DNA of 64,000 bases from Lactifluus volemus (Eukaryota > Basidiomycota > Agaricomycetes > Russulales > Russulaceae): NCBI GenBank assembly GCA_022376515.1, contig WTXI01000042.1, positions 124,001-188,000 on the forward strand, given 5' to 3'. The notes beneath the pieces were generated by a model that ran no database searches, was not told the DNA's origin, and saw only the letters and a program-made list of their open reading frames with translations. The position numbers and the translations under genes were made by a program. Position 1 is the first letter of the stretch, and each line of letters starts with the position of its first letter. Below are positions 22,201-34,197 of the stretch, piece by piece.

Positions 22201-24666
22201 AAAACACGTAAACCAGCCACTCTCTGGTCTCACCGTCGCGTCAGTGTGCTTCTGTAGTATGGGGTCTCTACGAAGCGTGTTGAGCCAGCTGGCCAGCAAA
22301 AGGCGGAGTTCACGATTGGGCACAAAATCGACGGCGAAAAAGGTGAGCAACCAATACCGAATCGCGACGAACGTCCGAACGCGGACGACGCGGCGCACCA
22401 TCTCATCCCCGCCGCTCGCGCCACGTCCGAGCGCCCAGTGAAAGCGGCAGATGAACAGGTGGCAGAGGTCGAGCGCGGTGATGTAAGAGCGATAGGTGAG
22501 GAAAAAGACGAGCAGTTCGTCATAGTCCAGAGCGCTCGTGAGTTGAGCCAACCACCGCTCGATCGTCGCAGCCACGAGCACGCGTTCGCGCTCAAGACCG
22601 TCGTTGGTCACCCGGAGTTGTACAAACTCGCCGCTACTCCGTCGCGACGTTTGCGAATCGTCAAGCTGAGACTCGAGAGAGACCGTTCCCCAAATGACAA
22701 ATCGTGAGTCATTACGTGGCGCAGCGCTGTCCTCCGCAGTGAGAGTCATCTTGATGACAGTTCCGACTGGATCTTCGAGAATTCGCTCAAGCACAGGCAG
22801 ACCCCTATAAGTCTGCAAGACATCAAAGACTTCCGTCGAGTAGCGAGTGTGCATCGAGGTCTCGTCGGTTGGGACATAGGTAGGATCGGAGTAATTGGGA
22901 TGCGGGAAAGAGAGCAGGGGCGGGGGGGACCGAGCTGGAGACGGCGGAGGAGGGAATTCTACGTCTTGGTCTTCGGAGACCAAAGGCAACAGGCCATTGT
23001 CTTGGTCATCTGATGACTCAAGGCCCGGAGGAGCAAAGGATGCCTCTTCCGCGACAAGTAACTCGCCAGAGCCTATCGGAGTCAAGTCCCCAGATGGCGC
23101 TATCCTTAGCGGTGGATCTGCTCTGGCCGTCATCGTAGATTCGAAGGACTGCATCTCGCGTAACAGCGGCAGATGCAAGTAATCTTCAGAGGGCTTGGCG
23201 GGCGCAGGAGACTCAAAGGAAACTCCCGAACCGAAGGGGTAAAACGGGGCAAATTCGGAATCGTGGGAATGAGACTGAGAACGCGAGCTGATCGGCGATG
23301 ACGGTCCACTCTCGGTATCCCATCGCATAACATCCGCAAAGCCATCACGTATCAAGGGCTGAGGATATAGCGCTGGCACGGGTTCACTAGGAGTCAAGTA
23401 TATCGGCAGGCGAGGAAGGTCAGCCGCGGTGACACTTTGAGAATGGCCACGTCCAGGCGGTGGGGGCGGCGAAAAGGGGTCGACAGAGAGCTGTGGATTG
23501 GAACGTGTCCTGCGAAGCTTGCGGGACGAGTGAGAACGGGTGGTTCCCGTTGCGTCGGGGCCGCGTAGGGTGGCGTTGGGAAACATCGTGCCTGGGAGAA
23601 AGGCATGCATACTCATCCGGTTCTTGCGAGACGTGTTGCGCTCCGAACGCAGCGACCGGCCGGGTGACTTGCGACGGACTTCGGACTGCCTCGAGTCGGG
23701 TGACGAAGGAGACTGCTGGAGTTGCATCGTCGTACGCTCTGCATCTGCGGCTGGGGCAGACTGATCACGGTGCCTGAACCGGAAGCAGATCGCTCATGAG
23801 AATTCAAGATGGGGGGAGGGACGTGGGGGCTTACGCACCCGACGCGATACATTGGTTTGCCGTGTTGATTGACAAATGCAGTAATGGCATAGGGCGACCG
23901 ATGGTCCTTATCTACTTTGATAAGACGATCATACCGCTTTTTCAGCTCATGAGCGGCTTGACCGGACGATGTCTCGACGAACGAGCCATCGGCTGAGTCG
24001 TAGAAGCAACGATAACATCAGTAAAAAAAGAAGTACAGAAGGCGAGAGACGAGAAGTGATGGGGTGGGCCTTGTTATGTTTCCAAGGCACCCACGTGGCT
24101 AGGCCCGATGGATATAATTTTGACATTAAAATGGGTGCCCCGAAAAAGGGAAACGCTGGTCGCGATAAGGGAAGTGGTGATTGAGCGCGATAGGTTCCGA
24201 CAGGAACGCAAGAAACGCGAGCACGGATGAAACACTGTGACGTGCTTCGATTGTGTGACGCGAAGACATCCAAAGTGGATGAGGCACGTCGTGCGATAAC
24301 ATGGCGATGTATGCCTCGAGAAGAGACAAAGAGTGGTGATAGAGAGAAGTTGGAGCACAAAAACTCACGAGCAATAGAAATGTCGGCAGAGGCTACCTCT
24401 GGGGGAAGATTATCAAAATCGACGCCACTTTTGTCCTCTCTCAGATCGACAAAGATGAAGGAAGTCTGAGAGAGGTTCGCGGATGGGATGGGAACGGGTA
24501 GACGGAGGTGGACTGGGTTACTGGAACTGGATTCGATCGGGGGTGTGGAAGTCGAGTCGAAAGAGGGGCAAGAAGGAGAAGCGGGTAGATGAGTAAGAAC
24601 GGGAGTGGAAACGTGAGATGTGTCGTTGTCTTGGTCTGAGAGGAGAAGATCTGGTGTGTTGGACAT
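19211..24666 (-). CDS. Ras-family guanine nucleotide exchange factor (Cdc25/RasGEF type)
   Basis: It activates a Ras-like GTPase by GDP release, at membranes. From the N-terminus: a Ser/Pro-rich exon beginning MSNTPDLLLSD (24666 to about 24369); a short exon (about 23995-23836) with the phrase ITAFVNQHGKPMYRVG; a long basic, Ser-rich region (about 23727-22850); and a RasGEF-N domain (about 22790-22240, including LVFFLTYRSYITALDLC and IRYWLLTFF). A long disordered region follows, then the catalytic domain (about 20330-19450) with AIHFTMIDRELFLAIK, LVTNFVISEIV and FNLVTN-type helices, LVAIVAGL, and GVPFLG leading into IYLAPL. The intron between the two long exons is at about 22200-22160. Total length is roughly 1,500 residues, as usual for fungal Cdc25-like GEFs. 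I saw no SH3 domain. The exact subfamily (Cdc25, Bud5 or Lte1-like) is open. Confidence 0.85.
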
Positions 24667-24962
24667 GACGTTTGCGTGAATGATAGCCGAGAGCACAAGG
24701 TGAGATGTCTAGTAAGGCATAGGAACGAGTCGAGTAAAATTGGGGATCGTTACGCTGTTGATGATGTTAAGAATGTCATGCCTTGAGAGGTCTAAAAAAA
24801 AAATCAGAATAAAATTAGGCAAAGATAAAGAAAGAGAATTACAAGAGAGTGAGTGAGTGAGGATAGAGATGGTCGAAGGGGATGGCCAACAATTAGAAAA
24901 CGGTTGTGTGACATGCGTGATCAGACGCGACTAGCTCTGTCACACACCGCGTTTCTCAAACT
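24667..24962. promoter_or_regulatory. Short divergent intergenic region between RasGEF and ASF1
   Basis: About 300 bp separate the two start codons, so both promoters must lie here or overlap the genes. It contains a GAGTGAGTGAGTGAGG run (about 24850-24866) and A/T-rich stretches. I found no clear shared TATA element. Confidence 0.4.
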
Positions 24963-25653
24963 ATGTCGATTGTCACCATCAGAGTAAGACTCATCCTCTC
25001 TTTTTATCATATCTCATCTTTTGTCTTCCAGAATGTAGAGTTTCTCAACAACCCTGCACGCTTTCTCGATCCATATCACTTTCGGGTTACTTTCGAGTGT
25101 ATAGCCGCACTTAAGGAAGGTACGTTGTATCTTTATGGATTCAAAAGGTCATTTCGAACGATATGGTCAGACCTAGAATGGCGTCTCATTTACGTCGCTT
25201 CTCCGGGTAATGCGGAACTCGATCAAGAACTCGACGACTGCTTGGTCGGTCCTGTGCCCATTGGTGTCAATGCATTCGAATTCGAAGGCTCGCCGCCATC
25301 CACAAAAGACATCCCACCAGAGGATGTCCTCGGGGTGGCAGCCTTGATCTTGACAGGGTCATATCGGGACCAAGAATTTGTTCGCGTAGGATATTACCAA
25401 AATACGGAATACGACAACGAGGAGATGAAGTTAACACCACCGGAGAAGATTCAGTTTGACAGGCTTGTGAGGGATATTAGCGCAAAACCGAGGGTGACAA
25501 GGTTCCAAATCAAGTGGTATGCTGTTCATTGACCATTGTCACAAATTAACATTGAATTATGACAGGGACGTGTCAGCACAATCAGGGACAGTGAGTGCAG
25601 CGGGTGCAGCGACATCGGCAGCTGTTCCGTCCGCAAATGACCTTGAAGGGTAG
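24963..25653 (+). CDS. Histone chaperone Asf1
   Basis: Asf1 binds the H3-H4 dimer and hands it to CAF-1 and HIRA during replication-coupled and independent chromatin assembly. Three introns are clear: 24984-25031, one after LKE (about 25120-25171) and one inside the codon of IKW-D (about 25518-25565). The spliced protein opens MSIVTIRNVEFLNNPARF and carries the conserved FECIAALKEDLEWRLIYV, LVGPVPIGVNAFEFE, VLILTGSYRDQEFVRVGYY-type core and PRVTRFQIKWD. After the Ig-like core there is only a short Ala/Ser tail, without the long acidic tail of yeast Asf1. Length about 180 residues. Confidence is high. Confidence 0.95.
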
Positions 25654-25802
25654 AATAGATTACCTTGTGATCCATACCTCGTGATATTATTTTGACGTCA
25701 TCTATATAAATAAGACACGTGCCTGTGACATGACACCATTTGACATTGTTATAAAGAACCCTTTGTCGGTCATTTTCCCCTAACTCGTCTCTCCCTCTCA
25801 CC

Positions 25803-26874
25803 ATGGCCGACGATTGGAAAGATCAACTGCCTCTTAAAGTTTTTATATCTTCTTTCTCCCCCTTAATCTCTATTCACAGTTTTGATTCAGGTCATCAACG
25901 TTCTCGTCTACCTCCTCTTCCTCGGCTCCAACATATCAACCATTTTCGTTCCCACCGACATTTACACCCATTACAAGGACACTTATATCACTCCTTCCCA
26001 TGGGCATTCCTCATTTGGTCTGCATTTCTTGATTTTTCCACTCAAGTCCTATATTCAACTTGATTCAGGTCATTGATTCATCTGCTCCTCCTGGGCACCG
26101 TCATCTACCAGTTTACTCCTGAAGGCAAACGGGTCATTATCGATGGAATTTCTTGGCGTTTTCCGCTCCTCGGTGTTTTCAATGCCGTTTTTGTCAACCT
26201 TTGGGCTTCGAATCATCATATACTCTGTTTGTCCTTCCTCTTTCCACATTTGTGTGCTTACCTGCTGACATAACCTGCGCAGCCTTCATATTTGCCATCT
26301 TGGTCAGCTCTACCGTATCCGTGCGTTTATCCTTCGAATCGAATCCTCACAGCCTTATTGACAATTACATTCTAGCATATTTATTATATCGTCAAGAAGT
26401 TCCATACACCCTCCAACCTCTATGATGAGCTTCTCGTCCATCTTCCCTTCTCGCTTTACCACGGTTGGACGACGGTCCTTGTTGTGCTCACTGCATTCGA
26501 GTCTTTCGGTGCCGATGCTTCCAAAGTTGCCGCCAGCCCTGCTACAAAGGCTTGGGTATTTGTCGCACTGTACGTCTCTTTGATATCTCGCTCATATTTG
26601 AACTCACTCTGGCCCAAGTCTCTTCCTCGAGTCTACCGGTGCAACGTACGCCTTTTCTACTCCAGAAGGCGACTTCCCTGCTGCCATCGCGATCACGTGG
26701 GCACTCTTTGCAATCTTCGATCACCAACATACTCCCTTCATTCATTGGTCCGCCCTCGTATTTGCCCTTTTGTCCTTGCTTTGGGTAATTAAAGGTGCCT
26801 ATGGTCTTGTCACCACTTGGCGTCGCGGAGGCATTGTTCTTGAAGATGAGGAGCGTGCTCCGCTTACCCGCTAA
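25803..26874 (+). CDS. Multi-pass membrane protein, conserved in agaricomycetes, function unknown
   Basis: The start [12 protein letters not shown] is followed by an intron and a hydrophobic exon ([14 protein letters not shown]). Further exons encode [20 protein letters not shown], a [17 protein letters not shown] helix, [10 protein letters not shown], a block including [17 protein letters not shown], and finally [20 protein letters not shown] with [20 protein letters not shown]. It ends in an acidic-basic tail [10 protein letters not shown] count about six to seven helices and at least five introns. I recall similar proteins in other mushrooms, but the family has no function that I can name. 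It lies between ASF1 and H2A.Z in the same orientation. Confidence 0.75.
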
Positions 26875-27300
26875 AGCGGAATTATGTGTTGTGTTTTTAT
26901 CTGAATGTCGCTATGTACCTCTTTTTTTTTTGCTTTCTGCTGTCACGACCTGTTTGTAAAATGTACGCTACGAGGTTTTGAACAATTCCGTTGCATCGTA
27001 TGAAATTTTGACGTTGCGAACTAAGACACACGTGACTTTGTTTACTATGAGAGATTGCGGCATTGCGGAGCGTGAATCCGTTGTTCCTTCATAACCAACA
27101 CTCATCCCTCTCGCGTTTACTCTCACCCCCGCGTTCATCACGTCTAACGACTACGTCGTCACTTCTCATATTGTCCCACCGTTGTCCCTTCAACCTTTGT
27201 ATCACTCAGACTTTTGTCTCCGTCAGGTAAAGCAGTCGTGTCGTGTCTAGTCATGTAGCTTCTAACGCGGACTTTCAGACTCACATCAACCTCCTAGATC

Positions 27301-27837
27301 ATGCCACCAAAAGGCGGGAAAGGCGGCAAGTCCAAAGTTAGCGAAGTTCCTACGGCAGAGTCCAAAGTTTTCCAGACCCGCAGCGCGAAAGCCGGTCTTC
27401 AGGTCCGTTGCCTTCTCTCTCTCATCGTATCGCCACTGATGTGGGTTTGTCCACGTAGTTCCCCGTTGGTCGTATTCATAGGTACTTGAAGCAACGCACG
27501 CAGAATAACGTTCGAATCGGCGCAAAAGCTGCCGTGTATACCTCTGCCATTCTTGAATATCTCACCGCCGAAGTCTTGGAGCTCGCAGGTACGCACGCTG
27601 ATTCTTTGTTATTTCATCCTCACGGTGCTCATGATGTTATAAAGGCAACGCGTCGAAGGATCTTCGCGTCAAGCGCATCACCCCGCGGCATTTACAGCTT
27701 GCAATTCGGGAGACGAGGAACTTGACACCCTCGTTCGAGCAACGATCGCAGGCGGTGGTGTCTTGCCATTTATCCATAAGAGCCTAACTGCCGGCAAGGC
27801 CGGTCTCAAGAAGCCAGAAATCGGCGGCCCTGTATAA
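27301..27837 (+). CDS. Histone variant H2A.Z (with an apparent one-base gap)
   Basis: H2A.Z replaces H2A in nucleosomes at promoters, deposited by SWR1. The first exon encodes a Gly/Lys-rich tail and RSAKAGLQ; an intron (about 27402-27459) leads to [13 protein letters not shown] and on to [22 protein letters not shown] second intron (about 27588-27645) precedes [21 protein letters not shown]. The C-terminus has the H2A.Z hallmark [12 protein letters not shown]. Between LAIR and the expected GDEELD the frame breaks: the sequence has CGGGAGAC where a fourth G is needed (run at 27708-27710). As H2A.Z is highly conserved and normally single copy, a G-run error in the assembly is the likeliest reason. 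The stop is at 27835-27837. Confidence 0.9.
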
Positions 27838-29745
27838 TGTGCTCACCGTGTCATTTTCTTTTAACGCTCGTTTGATGCCTCGAGCGTCAAGCTAGCGTCG
27901 TCGGGTATTCATTCAATTTGTTTCTCTTGGATAAACCGTCGGCTGTATCTCTATATATATCGCTTCTCTTGACTGTAATCGATCCTCTTGCTCTTGATAC
28001 GCTTTTGCTACATAGATACCTCTCTACTATCGAGTCGCCAATGGCTATATCACCGAAGGTGGAGATACCTTCGATTGATCCAGGTTCTATGGTTCTATGA
28101 TACGTTCTTGTACTTCGTGATTGCCCATATTTTTTTATTTCTTCTAGAGTAGCTTGTTCCTTCTTGTGTTGTCCTGTGGCCTTCATGCTGTGCCAAGGAC
28201 GCTGAATGAATGGCACACAATGCCCATTTATAAGAGTCTCAGTTGTCCGGTGCAGATCGGCAATGTGTGCGTGCTTTCGTATTACAGCCCCTGAAATATG
28301 TTTTTTTTCAGCCAAATGAGAAACCGGAACTGAAATTTATTGGACTAGGGTAATGCCGACGTTGTGCTCGGCCACCTTGCTTACAGATAACTTACAAGCG
28401 TAATACGTTCAACAGTCTAGAGAGGTACACCGTGACGGACTCGGATGTATATGGAGAGAGTGAGCGACATCACAAGCGTAGTATCCCTGGTGTGTTTACC
28501 TAGAAGTCTGAAACGTGCATAAGGGGTTCTAACATGGGAGAGGGTTTGCTAGGATCCGAGCAATATCCCGGGCCGTGGCACCGAGAGAGGAATATCATGT
28601 AACACGACAACGAGCGACGCTGGTTGTCACAAACAATGACAGAATATCACGATTTGGATGGGGATCTGTTACTGTACTCGGATAATCTCGCGCCAAACAC
28701 ATTCGTTTGTTTTGTGAGAGGGAACTGCGGTCCATCGAGTCGTGGGAAGGCACTGCATCATTGCTAATCGGGCCTCAAATTGAGTGTTTCGTTCAAAGCC
28801 GTTCAATTGGTGCCAGCTTGCCAGTGAGTGGACTTGGGAAACGATCCGTGCAGTATCGGGGACATTGGCTTCCTTTGCTTCGCAACTTCGCAGTTTGTAT
28901 TGGAATACACCCCAACACTTCCAGGCCACTGACCGCCTAAGTTACTTCAAGTTCAAGTTCATCCGGACGTACTAGTACACGCCCCTACCAGTGTGCTCTC
29001 GCACGAACTCCCTCCTCCTGTATCTCTTTCACCTCCATCCCACTCCCTCATTCAACACACCATTCACACACTAGCCCACGTCACTTACATCTCCTTGACA
29101 AAGCGAATGCTGAGTGCTCCATTTTGGAGTATCTATTTGGGCGGGCGCCTCGCACGCTACCCCGTCTTTCTTGTCCGTGCTCAAGCCCACTGGCAGGGCT
29201 GATTACTCATACTTTAATTTTCCTTCAAAGCCACATTGCGTGGCGTGCGTAGTAACACATCAGGCGCCATCACTGATGGTGACACCAAGAGCACCAGGCT
29301 CAGAGCGTCGGGATAAACACCCAAATCTACCCGCCTTTAGGCCTCGGTATCTCGCCTCGGGAACTCCGACGGCCTTGGAGAAATTTCCTCATCCCCACTG
29401 GCACTCACACAAATCAATCTCTCGTACCAAACAAAGATATGGATTGTGATGTGATAACATGAAGCATAGATCGTCTATTACAAATGCAGAGCTCGGTACC
29501 TGCTTCTCAAACCCCGAAGTCTGCAATGAGTTATGATCCGGCTTTATGAGCTGGGTCTTGGACGACGGACATTTCAAGTAACGCACTTCTTTTAAACCAT
29601 ACTTGAGCCGACAAGAACAGTAGGATTGAAAGTGGACATTACCATCACTATTCTAACGGCCTTATTGGTGGTTAGTATCGCTACCGTCGACTGTCTGCGG
29701 TCGTTATTTTTACGCGCAAAGCTTCATTTAGTTGATCCAACTTAT
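27838..29745. other. No confident gene
   Basis: Beyond the presumed H2A.Z 3' region, this has only short open frames on both strands, with no recognisable motif. The frame at about 28989-29205 (plus) is protein-like in composition but has no start context or family I can name. Confidence 0.4.
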
Positions 29746-29844
29746 TCAACTGCATTGATCCGAACCACACGTACGTGCATCCACCCTATTCTCCGGGAGA
29801 GCGAGAGCGAGAATCGCAAAAGAGAGAGCCAAGACAGTTTTCAT
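29746..29844 (-). CDS. Candidate small secreted peptide or first exon (low confidence)
   Basis: A minus-strand ATG at 29844 opens a 32-residue frame beginning MKTVLALSFAILALAL, a good signal-peptide profile (charged start, hydrophobic core, Ala-rich end). A cysteine-containing stretch RTCGSDQCS follows, then a stop. The sequence GTACGTG just before the cysteines is a possible splice donor, so this could be the first exon of a longer secreted protein. Nothing downstream is clear enough to extend it. Confidence 0.25.
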   Translation of the reverse strand: MKTVLALSFAILALALPENRVDARTCGSDQCS

Positions 29845-30181
29845 CAACACCATTGTCACCGCAGGAAGTTGCTGGCAGGCTGGTGATGAGGATAAAATTT
29901 CAAGAAACGACGGCTGTAGTGAGAGAAGAAGGAAATGGTGACTGCACTGCACCCGGAGTCTGTATAGGCGGAGTTCGATAGTCGCCAGGATATTGAGATC
30001 ATTGGAACAATCCATTCACGCGTACTGTCAGTGTTTAACCCATATGTTCAACGGGCATCAATCAGGCAATACATCCGCAACGTCTGAAACTCCGCTTGGA
30101 TCTTCAGTGTGTGCTTATCGCTATATTTCCCAAAATAAAGTCCAAATATTAAAAGTAAAGTAATCATTACAGTAATGAAAC

Positions 30182-30201
30182 GAGATGAGATGAGATGAGA
30201 T
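30182..30201. repeat. Pentanucleotide repeat (GAGAT)4
   Basis: Four perfect tandem copies of GAGAT occur in an intergenic stretch. It is short and has no visible relation to neighbouring genes. Confidence 0.9.
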
Positions 30202-31013
30202 ACCATCTTAGGGTGCGATGGCCGCACTCGCATAGATAGAGAGCTTTATTTCCGCTATTTTGTATCTGTAAATAGGTATTCTTTTATTTCCATGTCTAAC
30301 CGGTATTGTCACCGCGATCACAAGTTCTGACCTTAGAAGTCGAAGTGTTGCTGCTCGGAAACCGCTTGAGTCATAGACTGAGCTGAGTCGAGTCGAGCTA
30401 CCGCAGTACTGGGAGAGTCGCTTGCGAGAGCACTCAATTTGGTTGCTTATATGGCCGGAAGTTTGGTATCGACATCAGCACATTTCTTTGGGAACCATTG
30501 TGATGGAGGAGAACCGATAGTTATAAGCGGCAAAAAAGTGATTTTATGAAAGCCTATTATTATTGCCAGTGTTCGTAACTGAGTCGCTTTAGCTTACTGG
30601 CGGGTACTTTCACTTTCACGTCATCACCCGGTAGTAGAGCCGTTGAGACAAGTGTTGAGACGTGATCGCGTGATCGAGTGATCCGCGGATCTGGCGGACC
30701 TTCTCGGATCAGCGCGATAAAAGGCAGCGCTCATAGGATTAGGATTAGAGATAATTTATTGTATGCACAAGCTCCCTGGACACTTAGATGGTCAATCCTT
30801 TCATGTATAAAATTTTCATTTTCATTGAGTAGTTTTCACAGCAATATTCGGCGCGTGCGCTTCACAACGACTGAAGTAAGTATTAGCTTATGACTCCTTA
30901 CCGTGCTATATAGCACCTACATAGGATCTCCGCTGCAATTGTCAAGAATGGGAGTCCTTATATTACATCGTTGATGAATTCTCGCCGAGTCCATGAATCA
31001 TGGACTCATGATC

Positions 31014-34000
31014 TCAAAACGAGACTTTCCGGCGGTCTTTCAATTGGAAAGAACCCAGTCTGAGGTGAGGCTCAGGTCGCGTCAACTTGTGCAAGAATGT
31101 GATTGTGATTGTGTTCGTCTTCCAAGTTGCCAGCGGCTCCAACCTTCGTCTCAGACTTCCTCTTGCACTCTTCGTCAGGTCGTCCTGATATTCATCCTTC
31201 ATCTCATCCAAACTGTATGCGTCATGAGGTTGCAGCGAGCGCGTTAACAGCTTTTTGTATGAGTCCACATCGTCGTCGATCCCATTGAATGTCTTCGCTG
31301 ACAGTCCCGCGCACCATATATCATACCCAGTAAAACGTCCGCCGTAATGTCTGCGCTCGGGAACAGTGGTGAATGAAACACCGGGTTCAACAGAAGCAAG
31401 GGCAAACACCATTCGAATCACGGGTAGCGGCGGGTCCCCATCAGAAAACAGGTCGACTTCGAATGGGTCCATCGCATCAAACGTTGGCCTCTTGATATTT
31501 TTCTTGAATGTCATGTCGTTCTTGACTTGTACAAGGATCGCCGACACGTTACGAGGTGAAAGCGTTCTACTTGGGTCACAAATTGGCAGTACAATGTCCA
31601 CGCCACGTTGATTGTTGGCACACATGACCATTGCGCCCCTCGTGATGAACTTCCAGAGATACTGGACATTGATCATTCCAGTATTCCTGATTCGGATGAC
31701 GTGGTTGAACCACATTGCATAGCCCTTGAATATTTCTTCGAATGTGCGGGTGTCATTGACGTGCTGCGAGTGAGGCGGCGGGGAATTTTGTAGCACCGTG
31801 TAATCGTTTTCTGGAAGCAACGCCTTTATAAAGTCGGTGACGGATACCGATCTCGATGTGACGACGACGCATCACGCGCACGCATGATAAGGAGTGCGCA
31901 ACTATTCTCCACGCATGCCACGATCAATGCAATTCAGATCGGAATTGTCTGCAAGGAGGCGCACAGGTCTCTTCTTTGTCAAGTCCAGAATGTCACGGGC
32001 GGCCTCGGCTAGGAGCGGTTCCGACCCAGCGACGGTGATTAAGGTTTCAAGTCCCGTAGTGGCCGCAACGCAGAGCCGCATATGGCGTTCAACGTGTCCA
32101 CGGGCCACGTGCGAGCATCTCCATTGGCGAGATCGAACTCCAATGCGAAGCGAACTGACAGGCACGCCAAGCAGCCTGGCCCAGTCACGGCATCGCCAGT
32201 GAGCTGACGGTGGGCGTTTAGTAGTTTCATCTTGGCAAAGCGCTTCATCTCGTCATCTCTTCCATGCTCTGCCAATGCGTCATAATGAGAGCCAAACCTA
32301 TTACAAGGAAGAAGTGATTAGATTCTTTGAGATAGTGGTCATGACTACCAGTGGAGGCGGACATACAGTGGACGGCCCAAGTGAGATATCCAGTCTGTCA
32401 GTACCACTCGAGATAGCATGATATTGTCTTCCATTGCAGGATATGCAAGGTCATCAAAGCTGATCTCGGATATAGGATGTAGAGGCTCAATTTCAGATTC
32501 CCGGGCGCGAAGAGAAGGGTCCGACTGTATCACCGGGGAGAACGAAAGGACCTTTCCAGCTGTGGAAAGAAATAGAGAGAATATAGGAAAGGGGAGGAGT
32601 TCGCGCAGAACTCGACGGAGTTCGGAGAACACAGTCCAACTTTGGTTTTTTGGAATATCTGTGAGTACATGTGACTCGTCGAACGAAAGAATGACAAGCG
32701 GGTGCCGTGGCCCTGTGGTTGGGTCGAGCAATTCTTTCGGGTCAATGAGCCGTGAGAGCTTCATTCCTGCTTCTACTACTCCTTCGTCTTTATTTTTATA
32801 TACAGGAGGGTCGCCTATTTTCATTGATACTTGCACACATTCTCTCGCGAACTTCAAGACAACCTGAGGTCATCCTCTGAAATGGTAAGGAGCCAAGAAA
32901 GCACACCTTGGTGGCAATCACAATTATCTCGTTGAAGAATCCTTGACGATGTAGATTCGGATCTTTGAACGACTGACCTGTTGTCATGTGGTCACGGAAG
33001 GCAACAGCTAGCATCCTTTGGCGCTTCTTGACAAGCAACGCTTGCTCAACCTGTTCTGTCTTGGACAGATCTTTGATGTCCCTATCAGAGAGAGTCGGTA
33101 GTGGAGCGGGGTCTGCAACATCGTTGGCACATGATCCAAAAATAAAATGCCGCTTGAGAATACCGACCATGCCACTCTACGCGATATTCTCTAAATATTT
33201 GCGGGTGACGGTCAAGAGCGAATAAACGAATCCATGGAGCCTCCGTGCAACCGCGACCTGACCACCCTCAATTGAGGTCAACCAGATACGCAGGGTTTCA
33301 TCGGAAGGGGGGAACCCTGTTCAAGAATTAGATTATAAGCAAACTGAACGGAAGGAGAGTGAGCGAAATGTAGTACCTCGGGTTCCGTCCCCGCGAAGGC
33401 ACATCTGTACCGTGATGATGTTTCTCGCGACTTGATCTACAGCGCGAGACTTGCCCGTCCCAGAGGAGTTGACAATGCTGGTTTGATTTGCATAGACTGT
33501 TCTTCGTCTGTCGAGATAAGTCGAGATGGTCATGAGTAGGACATCTGCAGCATTACCCCGGAAAGGGGTAGCCCAGGCCTGGACGGTAGCTGTCACGATA
33601 CGTGATAAATACAAATCGGGTGATTTCTAGTTTATGCGTACCATTGACTGATGCTTGGGATAAAGATGTGCGTTGCGATTCTGATGGATCCGCCGATATT
33701 TGCTTCACAAACACGTCTGTGCAGATAGTATAAAGAAAGGGCTGGTTGTCAAAGGAGAGATATACCATTGTGAAAGAGATTACGCCAGGAGTTCCTCCTC
33801 GCCGAATCTCTTACTAGCTCGAGGAATTGTTCCTCCCTTGTCGCTTGACATTAGCATCATAGTCTTCTCTGTTCGCGATGACCCCGCTTAGCTCTGGATA
33901 TTGTGAGAGAGCCCTGTGGACGAAGAAAAAAAGTTGATCCAGAATCACATCGTCTGGATCATCAAGGTCTATCTTCCGCTCAAGGAAATTGGATGCTTCT

Positions 34001-34065
34001 CGAATAGCTTGGTCAGGGATATCAAATTTGGTGGCTTTACTGAGGGCCAGAGACCGGGTCATCAT
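31014..34065 (-). pseudogene. P-loop NTPase/REase fusion gene, multiply broken copy
   Basis: It is colinear with the intact gene at 60298. It keeps the N-terminal PDQAIREASNF region, the conserved phase-1 intron (33651-33600, GTACGC...GACAG), Walker A (NSSGTGKSR, about 33470), the motif after it (MTTGQSFKD), Walker B (VILSFDES, about 32680), the LACLSVRFALEFD block and the REase core RGVDIVLPI...ILVQVKND (about 31600-31520). Breaks: a one-base loss in a G-run near 33835, a stop at 33177-33179, a frameshift near 32120 and further indels near 31890-31850. The C-terminal basic tail is lost to a changed frame. It sits head-to-head with REX1, 132 bp between the starts. One break may be a sequencing error; the number of breaks makes a real pseudogene likely. 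Confidence 0.8.
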
Positions 34066-34197
34066 GAGCTTGCATGATTGACTGTTCAGAGGAAGTAGGA
34101 ACGTTCGTTTGTCAATCGAGGCTAAGCAGTATACATGCACGTGACATATCTCTCTGATCGAAAAAGCGAGGTCAAAGTTAAACTTTATCCGATCCTC

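Noticed and set aside
30734..30748. TAGGATTAGGATTAG resembling fungal telomere repeat
   Set aside because: The unit is TTAGGA, not TTAGGG, only two to three copies are present, and it lies between genes.
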